From JAGXLC01 sp046545795 (GTDB lineage: Bacteria > Bacteroidota > Bacteroidia > Bacteroidales > UBA12077): 57,320 bases of DNA. Shown here in pieces: positions 26,077-34,010 of the stretch. Below the pieces are notes generated by a model, which made no database searches, was not told the DNA's origin, and saw only the letters and a program-made list of their open reading frames with translations. The position numbers were made by a program, and so were the translations under genes. The DNA is taken from positions 1 through 57,320 of the forward strand of contig JBKGZD010000001.1 of NCBI GenBank assembly GCA_046545795.1, read 5' to 3'. Within the stretch, counting starts at the first letter, position 1, and the number at the start of each line of letters is the position of its first letter.

Positions 26077-26706
26077 TTATGCACTTAAATTTTTTTCTAA
26101 TTTTTCTATCGAACCCTCAAAGAAAATGATCGTGTGAGCGTTCATAATATCGTAGGTATTAATTTCATCTACGGGTAATACCTTAAAATCCGGTATATTC
26201 CGCGAGGATAAATAGATATTCTTGTCAGGTTTATCGATCACCAATAACATTTTCCTATCAGCCCCATTAATTTTTGACTGAAATTCAGCTATAGTTTTAG
26301 TCTTCGGTTGCTCCAGATTAAAATTTTCAACAATTTTCATTGCATTATCTTTAACCTTATATGCAAGAGCAGATCTTCGAGCTAACTTTTTCACCTTACG
26401 ATTCAATTTAAAACCATAATCCCTTGGCCTTGGACCAAAAGCCCGGCCTCCTCCTCTGAAAATAGGTGATTTAATATCTCCTGCACGAGCTGTTCCCGTA
26501 CCTTTTTGTCTCTTTATCTTTTTTCTGCTACCGGTAATTTCGTTTCTCTCTTTACTCTTATGAGTTCCTTGTCGTCTGTTTGCCATAATCTGTTTAACAT
26601 CCAGATATATAGCGTGATCGTTCGGCTCTATAGCAAAAATATTTTCACTAAGCTGAGCCTTTTTTCCGGTATCTTCTCCTGATTTATTTAAAACTGGTAA
26701 CTCCAT
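26077..26706 (-). CDS. rplD: Ribosomal protein L4
   Basis: L4 extends into the peptide tunnel; in enterobacteria it also represses the S10 operon. The 209-residue chain has RQGTHKSKERNEITGS, KKIKRQKGTGTARAGDIKSP and FGPRPRDYGFKLN. Its start overlaps the rplC stop by one base. Confidence 0.97.
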   Translation of the reverse strand: MELPVLNKSGEDTGKKAQLSENIFAIEPNDHAIYLDVKQIMANRRQGTHKSKERNEITGSRKKIKRQKGTGTARAGDIKSPIFRGGGRAFGPRPRDYGFKLNRKVKKLARRSALAYKVKDNAMKIVENFNLEQPKTKTIAEFQSKINGADRKMLLVIDKPDKNIYLSSRNIPDFKVLPVDEINTYDIMNAHTIIFFEGSIEKLEKNLSA

Positions 26707-27323
26707 TAGTTTTCTATAATTAAATATGATCCATTATAACCTGGTACTGAACCTTTAACCAATAATAAATTCTTATCTGGTATAATTTTTATTATCCTGA
26801 GGTCAATAATTTTAACTCTATTTCCTCCGGCACGTCCTGCCATTCTCATTCCTTTAAAAACTCTTGAAGGATCTGATGAGGCACCAACAGAACCGGGCGC
26901 TCTTTCCTGATCAGCCTGGCCGTGTGTTTGTCCGCCAACACCGTGAAAACCATGGCGCTTTACAACTCCCTGAAAACCTTTTCCTTTAGTTATCCCTGCA
27001 ACATCAATCCAGGTATCATCCTTTAACAGGTCAACGGTTACAGTATCTCCTAATTTGTATTCTCCATTAAAACTATCAAATTCAGCAATGATATGTTTTG
27101 GAGCAGATTTGGCTTTTTTAAAATGACCAAATAAAGGTTTAGAAGTATTTTTTTCCTTTTTGTCATCAAAAGCAAGTTGCAATGCAGTATACCCGTCCTT
27201 CTCCTCAGTTTTGACCTGAGTGACAACACATGGTCCTGCCTCAATAACGGTGCATGGTATATTTTTCCCATCGGCACCAAAGACTGAAGTCATTCCAATT
27301 TTCTTTCCAATTAGTCCGGCCAT
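26706..27323 (-). CDS. rplC: Ribosomal protein L3
   Basis: The 205-residue early-assembly 50S protein. MAGLIGKKIGMTSVF, the loop GFQGVVKRHGFHGVGGQTHG near the peptidyl transferase centre and PGSVGASSDPSRVFKGMRMAG are all present. Confidence 0.98.
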   Translation of the reverse strand: MAGLIGKKIGMTSVFGADGKNIPCTVIEAGPCVVTQVKTEEKDGYTALQLAFDDKKEKNTSKPLFGHFKKAKSAPKHIIAEFDSFNGEYKLGDTVTVDLLKDDTWIDVAGITKGKGFQGVVKRHGFHGVGGQTHGQADQERAPGSVGASSDPSRVFKGMRMAGRAGGNRVKIIDLRIIKIIPDKNLLLVKGSVPGYNGSYLIIEN

Positions 27324-27341
27324 TTTTTACGACTTTAGTTA

Positions 27342-27647
27342 TTAAACTTTAATTTCTACCTCAACGCCACTTGGCAATTCCAACTTCATTAATGAGTCGA
27401 TGGTTTTAGGCGTTGTGCTATAAATATCCATCAACCTTTTAAATGAGCTAAGCTGGAATTGTTCCCTGGCTTTTTTGTTCACAAAAGGGGACCTATTAAC
27501 CGTAAATATACGCTTTTTAGTTGGCAGAGGTATTGGGCCACTTACCACAGCGCCTGTTGACTTCACGGTCTTAACAATTTTTTCAGCGCTTTTATCCACC
27601 AAATTGTGATCGTAAGACTTTAATTTTATTCTTATTTTCTGACTCAT
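27342..27647 (-). CDS. rpsJ: Ribosomal protein S10
   Basis: The 101-residue 30S head protein doubles as NusE in antitermination. MSQKIRIKLKSYDHNLVDKS and the loop GPIPLPTKKRIFTVNRSPFVNKKAREQF (key block) are conserved. It follows fusA after only 13 bases, so here the S10 operon continues directly from the str operon. Confidence 0.98.
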   Translation of the reverse strand: MSQKIRIKLKSYDHNLVDKSAEKIVKTVKSTGAVVSGPIPLPTKKRIFTVNRSPFVNKKAREQFQLSSFKRLMDIYSTTPKTIDSLMKLELPSGVEVEIKV

Positions 27648-27660
27648 TATTAAATATTGT

Positions 27661-29769
27661 TTATACTAACTCAATTTTACCCTTTGCTTTTTCTATAATA
27701 TCTTTTGCGATTTCTTTAGGTACTTCCGCATAATGTGAAAATTCCATAGATGATGTTGCTCTTCCGGAGGTAATGGTTCTCAGTACCGTTACATAACCAA
27801 ACTTTTCAGCCAGAGGCACTTTTGCTCTAATCACTTTAGCGCTACCTCTGTTTTCCATACCTTCAACATTTCCACGGCGTTTGTTAAAGTCAGCTATAAC
27901 ATCTCCCATATATTCTTCAGGAGTTACAACTTCTGCTGACATAATAGGTTCAAGCAACACTGGTTTTGCCTTAACTCCTGCATTTCTGAATCCAATTTTT
28001 GCAACAGTCTCAAAAGATAACTGATCTGAGTCCACATCATGATAAGAGCCATCATACAGTACTACCTTCATGTTATCCATCTGATAATTAGCCAGTACTC
28101 CATTAAACATTGCGTTTTTGAATCCTTTCTCAACCGAAGGAATGTACTCCTTTGGTATATTGCCACCTTTCACCTTATTAATAAATTGCAAGCCTTTTAT
28201 TTCATCATCAGCAGGGCCAATAGTGAAATGGATTTCAGCAAATTTACCACGGCCACCAGTTTGTTTTTTGAACACTTCGTGGTGATCAACTTCTGTTGTA
28301 AATGCTTCTTTATAGTTAACCTGTGGAGCTCCTTGATTAGCATCAACCTTAAATTCCCGTTTTAATCTGTCAAGAATTACTTCAAGATGCAGTTCTCCCA
28401 TCCCATTGATCACTGTTTGTCCTGATTCATCATCGCTTTTGACAGTGAAAGTGGGATCTTCTTCGGCTAATTTACCGAGAGCTAGATTTAATCTATCGTA
28501 ATCTTTTTGTGTTTTAGGCTCAATTGCCACACCAATGACAGGTTCTGGAAACTCTATAGATTCAAGTAATACTGGATTAGTAGAATCACATAATGTATCT
28601 CCTGTTCGTAAATCCTTAAATCCAACTGCAGCACAGATATCGCCAGCACCAATTTCTTCTTTCGGATTTTGTTTATTTGCGTGCATCTGATAGAGGCGAT
28701 TCACGCGTTCCTTTTTATTTGTTCTGGGGTTATATAGTGTTGATTTTGCGGTAACCTTCCCTGAGTAAACTCTCATAAATGCCAGTCGGCCAACAAAAGG
28801 ATCGGTCGCAATTTTAAATACCAGGGCAGATGTAGGTTCGCTAATATCCGGTTTTCTTGTTATCTTTTCTTCTGTTTTTGGGTGTATCCCTTCAATAGCA
28901 CTAATGTCAATGGGGCTTGGTAAAAATGATATAATAGAATCTAATAATTTTTGAACCCCTTTATTTTTAAAAGCCGAACCACATAAGACAGGGACAATAG
29001 TCATATCAATAGTTGCCTTACGGATTGCTTCAATAATATTCTCTTTTGTAATTGTATCAGGATCTTCGAAATACTTTTCAAGTAAAGTATCATCGTATTC
29101 TGCAATAGCTTCGATTAATTCGCTTCTGTATTTCTCAGCTTCTTCAATTAATTCCTCGGGAATATCCTTATATTCATAATTTGTTCCGAGTGTTTCATCG
29201 TCATACCAAACAACAGCCTTATTTTCAATCAAATCAATCACCCCGGAAAAATCCTCAGCATTACCTATTGGTATCTGAATTGGTATTGGATTTGCTTTTA
29301 ATTTATCTTTAATTTGCTTTACCACTGAGTAGAAATCTGCACCAGCTCTATCCATTTTATTAACAAAAGCCATTTTTGGAACTCCATACTTATCAGCTTG
29401 GTGCCAAACAGTTTCCGACTGTGGTTCAACTCCACCCACTGCACAAAATACAGCAATGGCTCCATCAAGCACACGTAAGGATCTTTCTACTTCAACGGTA
29501 AAATCGACGTGACCCGGTGTATCTATAATGTTAATTTTATAATCAGCATCTTTATATTTCCAAAAACATGTTGTTGCAGCTGATGTAATTGTAATTCCTC
29601 TCTCCTGCTCTTGTACCATCCAGTCCATCTGAGCATCACCCTCATGCACTTCACCAATTTTATGGGTCATACCGGTATAATAGAGAATTCTCTCTGTTGT
29701 AGTGGTTTTACCGGCATCAATATGCGCCATAATTCCAATGTTCCTCGTATATCTCAAATCCGTAGTCAT
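27661..29769 (-). CDS. fusA: Elongation factor G
   Basis: EF-G is the GTPase that drives translocation and, with RRF, ribosome recycling. The 702-residue protein has the P-loop AHIDAGKTT (15-23), switch II DTPGHVDFT, NKMD, and domains II-V ending SMEFSHYAEVPKEI. It lies between rpsG and rpsJ. The tuf gene that usually follows fusA in the str operon is not here. Confidence 0.98.
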   Translation of the reverse strand: MTTDLRYTRNIGIMAHIDAGKTTTTERILYYTGMTHKIGEVHEGDAQMDWMVQEQERGITITSAATTCFWKYKDADYKINIIDTPGHVDFTVEVERSLRVLDGAIAVFCAVGGVEPQSETVWHQADKYGVPKMAFVNKMDRAGADFYSVVKQIKDKLKANPIPIQIPIGNAEDFSGVIDLIENKAVVWYDDETLGTNYEYKDIPEELIEEAEKYRSELIEAIAEYDDTLLEKYFEDPDTITKENIIEAIRKATIDMTIVPVLCGSAFKNKGVQKLLDSIISFLPSPIDISAIEGIHPKTEEKITRKPDISEPTSALVFKIATDPFVGRLAFMRVYSGKVTAKSTLYNPRTNKKERVNRLYQMHANKQNPKEEIGAGDICAAVGFKDLRTGDTLCDSTNPVLLESIEFPEPVIGVAIEPKTQKDYDRLNLALGKLAEEDPTFTVKSDDESGQTVINGMGELHLEVILDRLKREFKVDANQGAPQVNYKEAFTTEVDHHEVFKKQTGGRGKFAEIHFTIGPADDEIKGLQFINKVKGGNIPKEYIPSVEKGFKNAMFNGVLANYQMDNMKVVLYDGSYHDVDSDQLSFETVAKIGFRNAGVKAKPVLLEPIMSAEVVTPEEYMGDVIADFNKRRGNVEGMENRGSAKVIRAKVPLAEKFGYVTVLRTITSGRATSSMEFSHYAEVPKEIAKDIIEKAKGKIELV

Positions 29770-29814
29770 TCCTTAAATATTTCCCCTTTTTCTTTTTTCT
29801 TTCCTTTTTAATAT

Positions 29815-30291
29815 TTAGAATCTAAAATGAGCAAAAGCTTTATTAGCATCAGCCATTCTGTGTATTTCTTCTTTTTTCTTAAATGCTCCACCCTCTTCAT
29901 TATATGCAGCAATAATTTCTGCTGCTAATTTTTCCTGCATTGTTCTTCCACTTCTTTGCCGAGCAAATTTTATAAGATTCTTAATGCTAATTGACGTTTT
30001 CCTGGTTGGATTCACCTCTTGTGGAACCTGGAATGTGGCTCCGCCAATTCTTCTACTTTTCACTTCTACAAGTGGTGCAACATTTTCAAGTGCTTTTTTC
30101 CATATATCAAGTGGGCTATTTTCATCGTTCTTCATTCGTTCGCCAACGATATCAAGCGTTTCATAAAATATTTTAAAAGCAAGAGATTTTTTCCCCTCCA
30201 CCATCAGGTCATTAACGAAACGTGTAACCAAGGTATCGTTATATCGTGGGTCAGGTAGTCGTTTTTGTTTTTGTTCTTTATATTTCCTCAT
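29815..30291 (-). CDS. rpsG: Ribosomal protein S7
   Basis: The 158-residue primary binder of the 16S rRNA 3' domain. DPRYNDTLVTRFVNDLMVEGKK, the beta-hairpin RRIGGATFQVPQEVNPTR and the C-terminal HRMADANKAFAHFRF are conserved. It sits eight bases after rpsL and 45 bases before fusA. Confidence 0.98.
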   Translation of the reverse strand: MRKYKEQKQKRLPDPRYNDTLVTRFVNDLMVEGKKSLAFKIFYETLDIVGERMKNDENSPLDIWKKALENVAPLVEVKSRRIGGATFQVPQEVNPTRKTSISIKNLIKFARQRSGRTMQEKLAAEIIAAYNEEGGAFKKKEEIHRMADANKAFAHFRF

Positions 30292-30298
30292 TTTTCAA

Positions 30299-30673
30299 TT
30301 ACTTTTTAGGTTTTTTAGTCCCGTATTTTGATCGACCTTGTAGCCGGCCTTCAACACCAGCGGTATCCAAAGTACCTCTTACCAGGTGATATCTTACACC
30401 AGGAAGGTCTTTAACCCTTCCTCCACGTATCAACACAACAGAGTGCTCCTGAAGGTTGTGACCTTCACCGGGAATATAAGCATTAACCTCTTTACCATTC
30501 GTTAAACGAACTCTGGCAATCTTTCTCATTGCGGAATTAGGCTTCTTTGGAGTGGTTGTATAAACACGTGTACAAACCCCTCTCTTTTGAGGACAAGAAT
30601 CTAAAGCTGGTGCTTTCTTCTTTTTTTCAACTTCTTTTCGTCCTTTTCTAATTAATTGCTGTATTGTTGGCAT
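30299..30673 (-). CDS. rpsL: Ribosomal protein S12
   Basis: The 124-residue decoding-centre protein. MPTIQQLIRKGRKEVEKK, TTPKKPNSAMRKIARVRL and GGRVKDLPGVRYHLVRGTLD are canonical. The lysines altered in streptomycin-resistant mutants (in TPKKPNS and GRVKD) are the normal ones. It is the first gene of the 18-kb translation cluster, so its promoters probably set expression of the whole run. Confidence 0.98.
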   Translation of the reverse strand: MPTIQQLIRKGRKEVEKKKKAPALDSCPQKRGVCTRVYTTTPKKPNSAMRKIARVRLTNGKEVNAYIPGEGHNLQEHSVVLIRGGRVKDLPGVRYHLVRGTLDTAGVEGRLQGRSKYGTKKPKK

Positions 30674-30716
30674 ATAATCAGTTTAATTAATATACTTGGT
30701 TTCCAAAATCGGTTCG

Positions 30717-30747
30717 CAAAGGTATTTTTTTTTTATAAAATACCCAA
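30717..30747 (-). promoter_or_regulatory. Main promoter of the ribosomal cluster (rpsL)
   Basis: On the minus strand TTG (30745-30747) is followed after 20 bases by TACCTTTG (30717-30724), an exact match to the Bacteroidota promoter form. The spacer is a long A-tract. The predicted leader before rpsL is about 38 bases. Confidence 0.72.
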
Positions 30748-30832
30748 TTATTTTTCAATTAATTTCAAATTATTTTGAGCTCTAAGATCTTTCCACAAAA
30801 AGTTTCCCCTCTTCCATTTCCACACGAAGGCG

Positions 30833-30840
30833 CAAAATTA
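30833..30840 (-). promoter_or_regulatory. Possible second upstream promoter of the ribosomal cluster
   Basis: On the minus strand TAATTTTG, followed by CGCC, matches TAnnTTTG. No clear -33 element accompanies it. A transcript from here would carry a leader of about 150 bases starting with a G-rich stretch. Confidence 0.35.
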
Positions 30841-30882
30841 AAATGTTTTTATTTAAATTCATAATTTTTAACATTTTAATTT
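30835..30882. repeat. 13-base perfect inverted repeat
   Basis: AAATTAAAATGTT (30835-30847) and AACATTTTAATTT (30870-30882) are exact reverse complements separated by 22 bases. The left arm overlaps the possible second rpsL promoter. It could be a regulator site or a weak hairpin. Confidence 0.5.
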
Positions 30883-30988
30883 CATCTATAAGAGCCTAAT
30901 TTTGAAATGATTTTACTCAACAAATCTGTTTGTAAACCCTACTCTGTTAAGAAAGCAGAAGTTATGAAAAATATCAGAAAAATATCTT

Positions 30989-30996
30989 TACTTTTG
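30989..30996 (+). promoter_or_regulatory. Promoter -7 element for the DAHP synthase gene
   Basis: TACTTTTG matches TAnnTTTG and gives a very short leader of about 13 bases before the ATG. No convincing -33 element is visible. Confidence 0.45.
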
Positions 30997-31015
30997 TTTT
31001 TTGAAGAAATAAGCT

Positions 31016-32134
31016 ATGAATAATTTAGCAAATCTCATCCCGACAGATAAATGGTTAAGCAATTCAACAGACCGGCAATTAATTATAAGCGGCCCGTGTT
31101 CTGCTGAATCGAAAGAACAGATAATTCGCACAGCCAAGGCTTTGTCACGGATAAATATGGTAAAGGTTTTTCGTGCAGGAGTTTGGAAGCCCAGAACCAG
31201 ACCGGGAAGCTTCGAAGGAGCAGGTACTAAAGGGTTGGAATGGCTAGCTGCTGCACGTGGGATTACAGGATTACCTGTTGCTGTGGAAGTTGCTACTACA
31301 GAACATATAGAATCCGTTCTAAAGTACAATATTAACATGATTTGGATTGGAGCAAGAACCACTTCCAATCCATTTGCTGTACAAGCGATAGCTGATGCTT
31401 TAAAAGGTGTGGACATACCAGTTTTAGTTAAAAACCCTGTCAACCCTGACCTTGATTTATGGATTGGAGCTATTGAACGAATATATAACGCGGGAATTAG
31501 GAAACTGGCAGCAGTACACAGGGGCTTTTATCCTTTTGAAAAGACCAACCTGAGAAATTTACCACAATGGGAAATTCCTATAGAAATGAAAACCAGGTTT
31601 AATAATCTCCCCATTATAAACGATCCAAGTCATATTGCAGGTAATAAAACTTATATTAAAGATATTGCTCAAAAAGCCCTTGACTTAAACATGGATGGAT
31701 TAATGGTTGAAAGTCATATTGATCCTAAACATGCTTTGAGTGACTCTCAGCAACAGATTGAACCAGGGGAGCTGGAAGAACTTTTAGGTTCGCTTATTTT
31801 CCGATCGCATCAATCGGAAAACTATAGCTTCCAAAATACAATGGAATCATTAAGAGAAAAAATCGACTCGACCGACAGGCAGATAATAGATTTATTAGCT
31901 GAACGGATGAAATTAGTGGAAGAAATTGGAAAATACAAATACAAAAATAAGGTAACTATCTTTCAACTCCGGAGATGGGAGGAGATAATTGCTTCACGCC
32001 TTGAACAGGCCTCGAAGAAAGGACTTTCCGAAAGATTCATTAAAAATCTTTTACAATTAGTACACAAAGAATCTATCAGGAAACAAACAGAAATCATGGA
32101 TAAACGAGACAATCATTCTGATGACAACATTTAA
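31016..32134 (+). CDS. Bifunctional DAHP synthase / chorismate mutase
   Basis: The N-terminal domain (about 1-265) is a 3-deoxy-7-phosphoheptulonate synthase, which joins PEP and erythrose 4-phosphate in the first step of aromatic biosynthesis. GPCSAES is at 26-32, followed by FRAGVWKPRTRPGSFEG, NPVNPDLDLW and DPSHIAG. The C-terminal domain (about 278-365) is an AroQ-type chorismate mutase: LREKIDSTDRQIIDLLAERM, IGKYKYKNKV and the final helix. The mutase domain probably makes the enzyme sensitive to prephenate, as in similar fusions. The 372-residue fusion is common in Bacteroidota. Its end overlaps the convergent purS by four bases. Confidence 0.95.
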   Translation: MNNLANLIPTDKWLSNSTDRQLIISGPCSAESKEQIIRTAKALSRINMVKVFRAGVWKPRTRPGSFEGAGTKGLEWLAAARGITGLPVAVEVATTEHIESVLKYNINMIWIGARTTSNPFAVQAIADALKGVDIPVLVKNPVNPDLDLWIGAIERIYNAGIRKLAAVHRGFYPFEKTNLRNLPQWEIPIEMKTRFNNLPIINDPSHIAGNKTYIKDIAQKALDLNMDGLMVESHIDPKHALSDSQQQIEPGELEELLGSLIFRSHQSENYSFQNTMESLREKIDSTDRQIIDLLAERMKLVEEIGKYKYKNKVTIFQLRRWEEIIASRLEQASKKGLSERFIKNLLQLVHKESIRKQTEIMDKRDNHSDDNI

Positions 32135-32388
32135 TCATCTGCAGCTTTAACAGAATAATCGTATCCTTCCATAACAGGATTGGCTAAAAGCTTATTACAG
32201 GCTTCATTAACCTGTTCAATTGCTTTTTCTTTGTTATCTGCTTCGATCTCTAAAGTAATATGTTTACCAATTCTTACATTATCAACATTATTAAATCCAA
32301 TTTTTTTCATACTGCTTTGTACAGCTTTCCCTTGAGGATCCAAGAGATTTTTCAGAGGCATTACATTAATTTCTGCAATAAACTTCAT
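32131..32388 (-). CDS. purS: PurS subunit of phosphoribosylformylglycinamidine synthase
   Basis: PurS is the small bridging subunit of the PurSQL complex, which converts FGAR to FGAM in purine synthesis. The 85-residue protein shows the family's pattern: EINVMPLKNLLDPQGKAVQ at the N-terminus, VRIGKHITLEIEAD in the middle and KLLANPVMEGYDYSV at the end. PurL and PurQ are not in the window, so the complex is encoded at a distance. It lies five bases after pssA on the same strand. Confidence 0.9.
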   Translation of the reverse strand: MKFIAEINVMPLKNLLDPQGKAVQSSMKKIGFNNVDNVRIGKHITLEIEADNKEKAIEQVNEACNKLLANPVMEGYDYSVKAADD

Positions 32389-32393
32389 TTCAG

Positions 32394-33137
32394 TTATTTG
32401 TTAATTTGTAAAACATTCATTAAACCAGAAAGAAATATATATAATATAACTATTAAACTTATTCCAAGTGTTTGCAATGTTACCAATAAAATGGCAGAAA
32501 TACCAACAAAAATATATGGAATTTCATTACCCCTCCAGCGATAATGCTCAAATTTCAATGAAAACATTGGAAACGGGACAACCATTAGGCTTGAAAAAAG
32601 AATTATTAAAATCACCCAATGTACCTCGTGAATGTAAAAAGCATTTGCTGAAAAATTTTCAAGATTCATCACAGCAAAAACAAAAAACAAAGCTGAGGCA
32701 GGTACAGGTAGGCCATAAAAAACATGATGTTGTGTGGTGCTTATATTAAATTTTGCAAGCCTCAATGAAGCAAACAGGGTGAGCAGAAACGGAGAAAAAA
32801 TTATAAAAAGCTCAGGAATACCTAAGTGCATAAAGTCAGTAGTTAAATATCCACTTCCAGGTAGTATCATCTTTTTAAGGAAAATATGCAATATAAAGGC
32901 AGGTGCGAGACCAAAACTAACAATATCTGCCAGAGAATCAAGCTGTTTTCCTATTGAACTGACAGTACCCAATAATCTTGCTGATAATCCATCGATAAAA
33001 TCAAAAATAGCAGCCACTGCAACAAGGACTCCAGCCAGGTAAAGATTGCCGGTTGCAGCAAAAACTATTGCTACAGAACCTGACAACATATTCAGTATAG
33101 TAAGAAAATTTGGTATATTCTTTATAATTGTCTTCAT
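32394..33137 (-). CDS. pssA: CDP-diacylglycerol-serine O-phosphatidyltransferase
   Basis: The inner-membrane enzyme makes phosphatidylserine from CDP-diacylglycerol and serine, the precursor of phosphatidylethanolamine. The 247-residue protein holds the complete CDP-alcohol phosphotransferase motif (Asp49, Gly50, Ala53, Arg54, Gly63, Asp67, Asp71), flanked by about seven hydrophobic segments. It is the polytopic (type II) form. It is probably co-transcribed with purS. Confidence 0.95.
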   Translation of the reverse strand: MKTIIKNIPNFLTILNMLSGSVAIVFAATGNLYLAGVLVAVAAIFDFIDGLSARLLGTVSSIGKQLDSLADIVSFGLAPAFILHIFLKKMILPGSGYLTTDFMHLGIPELFIIFSPFLLTLFASLRLAKFNISTTQHHVFYGLPVPASALFFVFAVMNLENFSANAFYIHEVHWVILIILFSSLMVVPFPMFSLKFEHYRWRGNEIPYIFVGISAILLVTLQTLGISLIVILYIFLSGLMNVLQINK

Positions 33138-33413
33138 AACTTCGACTATTAAGGTAATGTTAGCAAATTCTTTTAATAAAAGATTGCAAATTTGAGATAA
33201 ATGATTGTAATTAAAAAAGATTTGGTTGTATATTAATTAACAAAGTTAATTCAAATCAAACGTTGATTAATAAAATATTGCCTCTTTCATGAAAATAATT
33301 CGCTATCCAACATTAAAAGCGGATAAACAAATATTCATTTATATTTTAATTAATACAATGAATCTTAGTCAAAAATTGAAAGCTACGCTTACAAACCACT
33401 AAAAATTAAATTT

Positions 33414-33421
33414 TATCTTTG
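33414..33421 (+). promoter_or_regulatory. -7 element in front of the ABC-ATPase-like stub
   Basis: TATCTTTG matches TAnnTTTG and sits 20 bases upstream of the stub's ATG, the layout of a working gene start. No -33 element at proper spacing is seen. It might now drive the downstream HAD and lipoprotein genes. Confidence 0.4.
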
Positions 33422-33441
33422 TAGTTAAATAAATTCAAGCC

Positions 33442-33498
33442 ATGATTAATATACGAAATGTCCATATGACCTTTAAAAAATTAAATATAACCATATGA
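33442..33498 (+). pseudogene. Stub resembling the start of an ABC-transporter ATPase gene
   Basis: Eighteen codons read MINIRNVHMTFKKLNITI before a TGA. The pattern M-I-x-I-x-N-V-x-x-x-F-x-K-L is that of the first strand of ABC ATPases, just before the A-loop. No Walker A motif follows in any frame, so this would be a deletion remnant. The match is short and chance remains possible. Confidence 0.3.
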
Positions 33499-33586
33499 AA
33501 TATTCCTGACTCTGATAGTATTATTATATAGCAATTAAAACAAAATCAATGATTAAATCCACAAATAAACAATAAACCCTATTCTG

Positions 33587-34009
33587 ATGAGAATTGCAGT
33601 AGATTTTGATGGAACGATAGTTGAAAACAAATACCCCGAAATAGGGAAACCAAAATTATTTGCTTTCGAAACACTAAAAGAATTACAAAAACGTGGTATT
33701 TTGCTCATTTTATGGACATACAGGAGTGGAAAAGAACTACAGGAAGCTGTAGATTTCTGCAAAAAAAACGGAATTGAATTTTATGCTGTAAATAAAAATT
33801 ATCCAGAAGAACAATACGACTCAAGCATTAGCCGAAAAATAGATGCAGATATTTATATTGATGATAAAAATCTGGGGGGATTCCCGGGTTGGAGTAAGGC
33901 TTGGGAGATTCTCAATCCTGAGATATATGGCAATGAACCATTCAAAAAAATGAAAATGGAAAAGAGATCGTTTTTAAAAAAAATTTTAGGAATTAAAATA
34001 TACATATAA
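33587..34009 (+). CDS. Small HAD-superfamily phosphatase (BT0820-like)
   Basis: The 140-residue protein begins with the HAD nucleophile motif DFDGT (Asp6, Asp8). LWTYRSGKELQEAV follows as the motif II region, and it ends the core with DIYIDDKNLGG as the acidic motif IV. The lack of a cap domain and the small size fit the group of short HAD hydrolases typified by BT0820 of Bacteroides. The substrate is unknown. The next gene starts one base after its stop, so the two are co-transcribed. Confidence 0.82.
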   Translation: MRIAVDFDGTIVENKYPEIGKPKLFAFETLKELQKRGILLILWTYRSGKELQEAVDFCKKNGIEFYAVNKNYPEEQYDSSISRKIDADIYIDDKNLGGFPGWSKAWEILNPEIYGNEPFKKMKMEKRSFLKKILGIKIYI

Positions 34010-34010
34010 A

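Larger units (their letters stand above)
30674..31015. other. Divergent regulatory region between rpsL and the aroG-type gene
   Basis: This 342-base non-coding stretch holds two minus-strand promoter candidates for the ribosomal cluster, one plus-strand -7 element before the DAHP synthase gene, and a 13-base perfect inverted repeat. I see no open frame of interest, tRNA or riboswitch-like structure. Confidence 0.6.
33138..33586. other. 449-base non-coding region with remnant gene start
   Basis: This is AT-rich sequence between divergent pssA and the small HAD gene. It contains a -7 promoter element followed by a short ABC-ATPase-like coding stub. Apart from that I see no gene, RNA or terminator. 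Confidence 0.5.
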
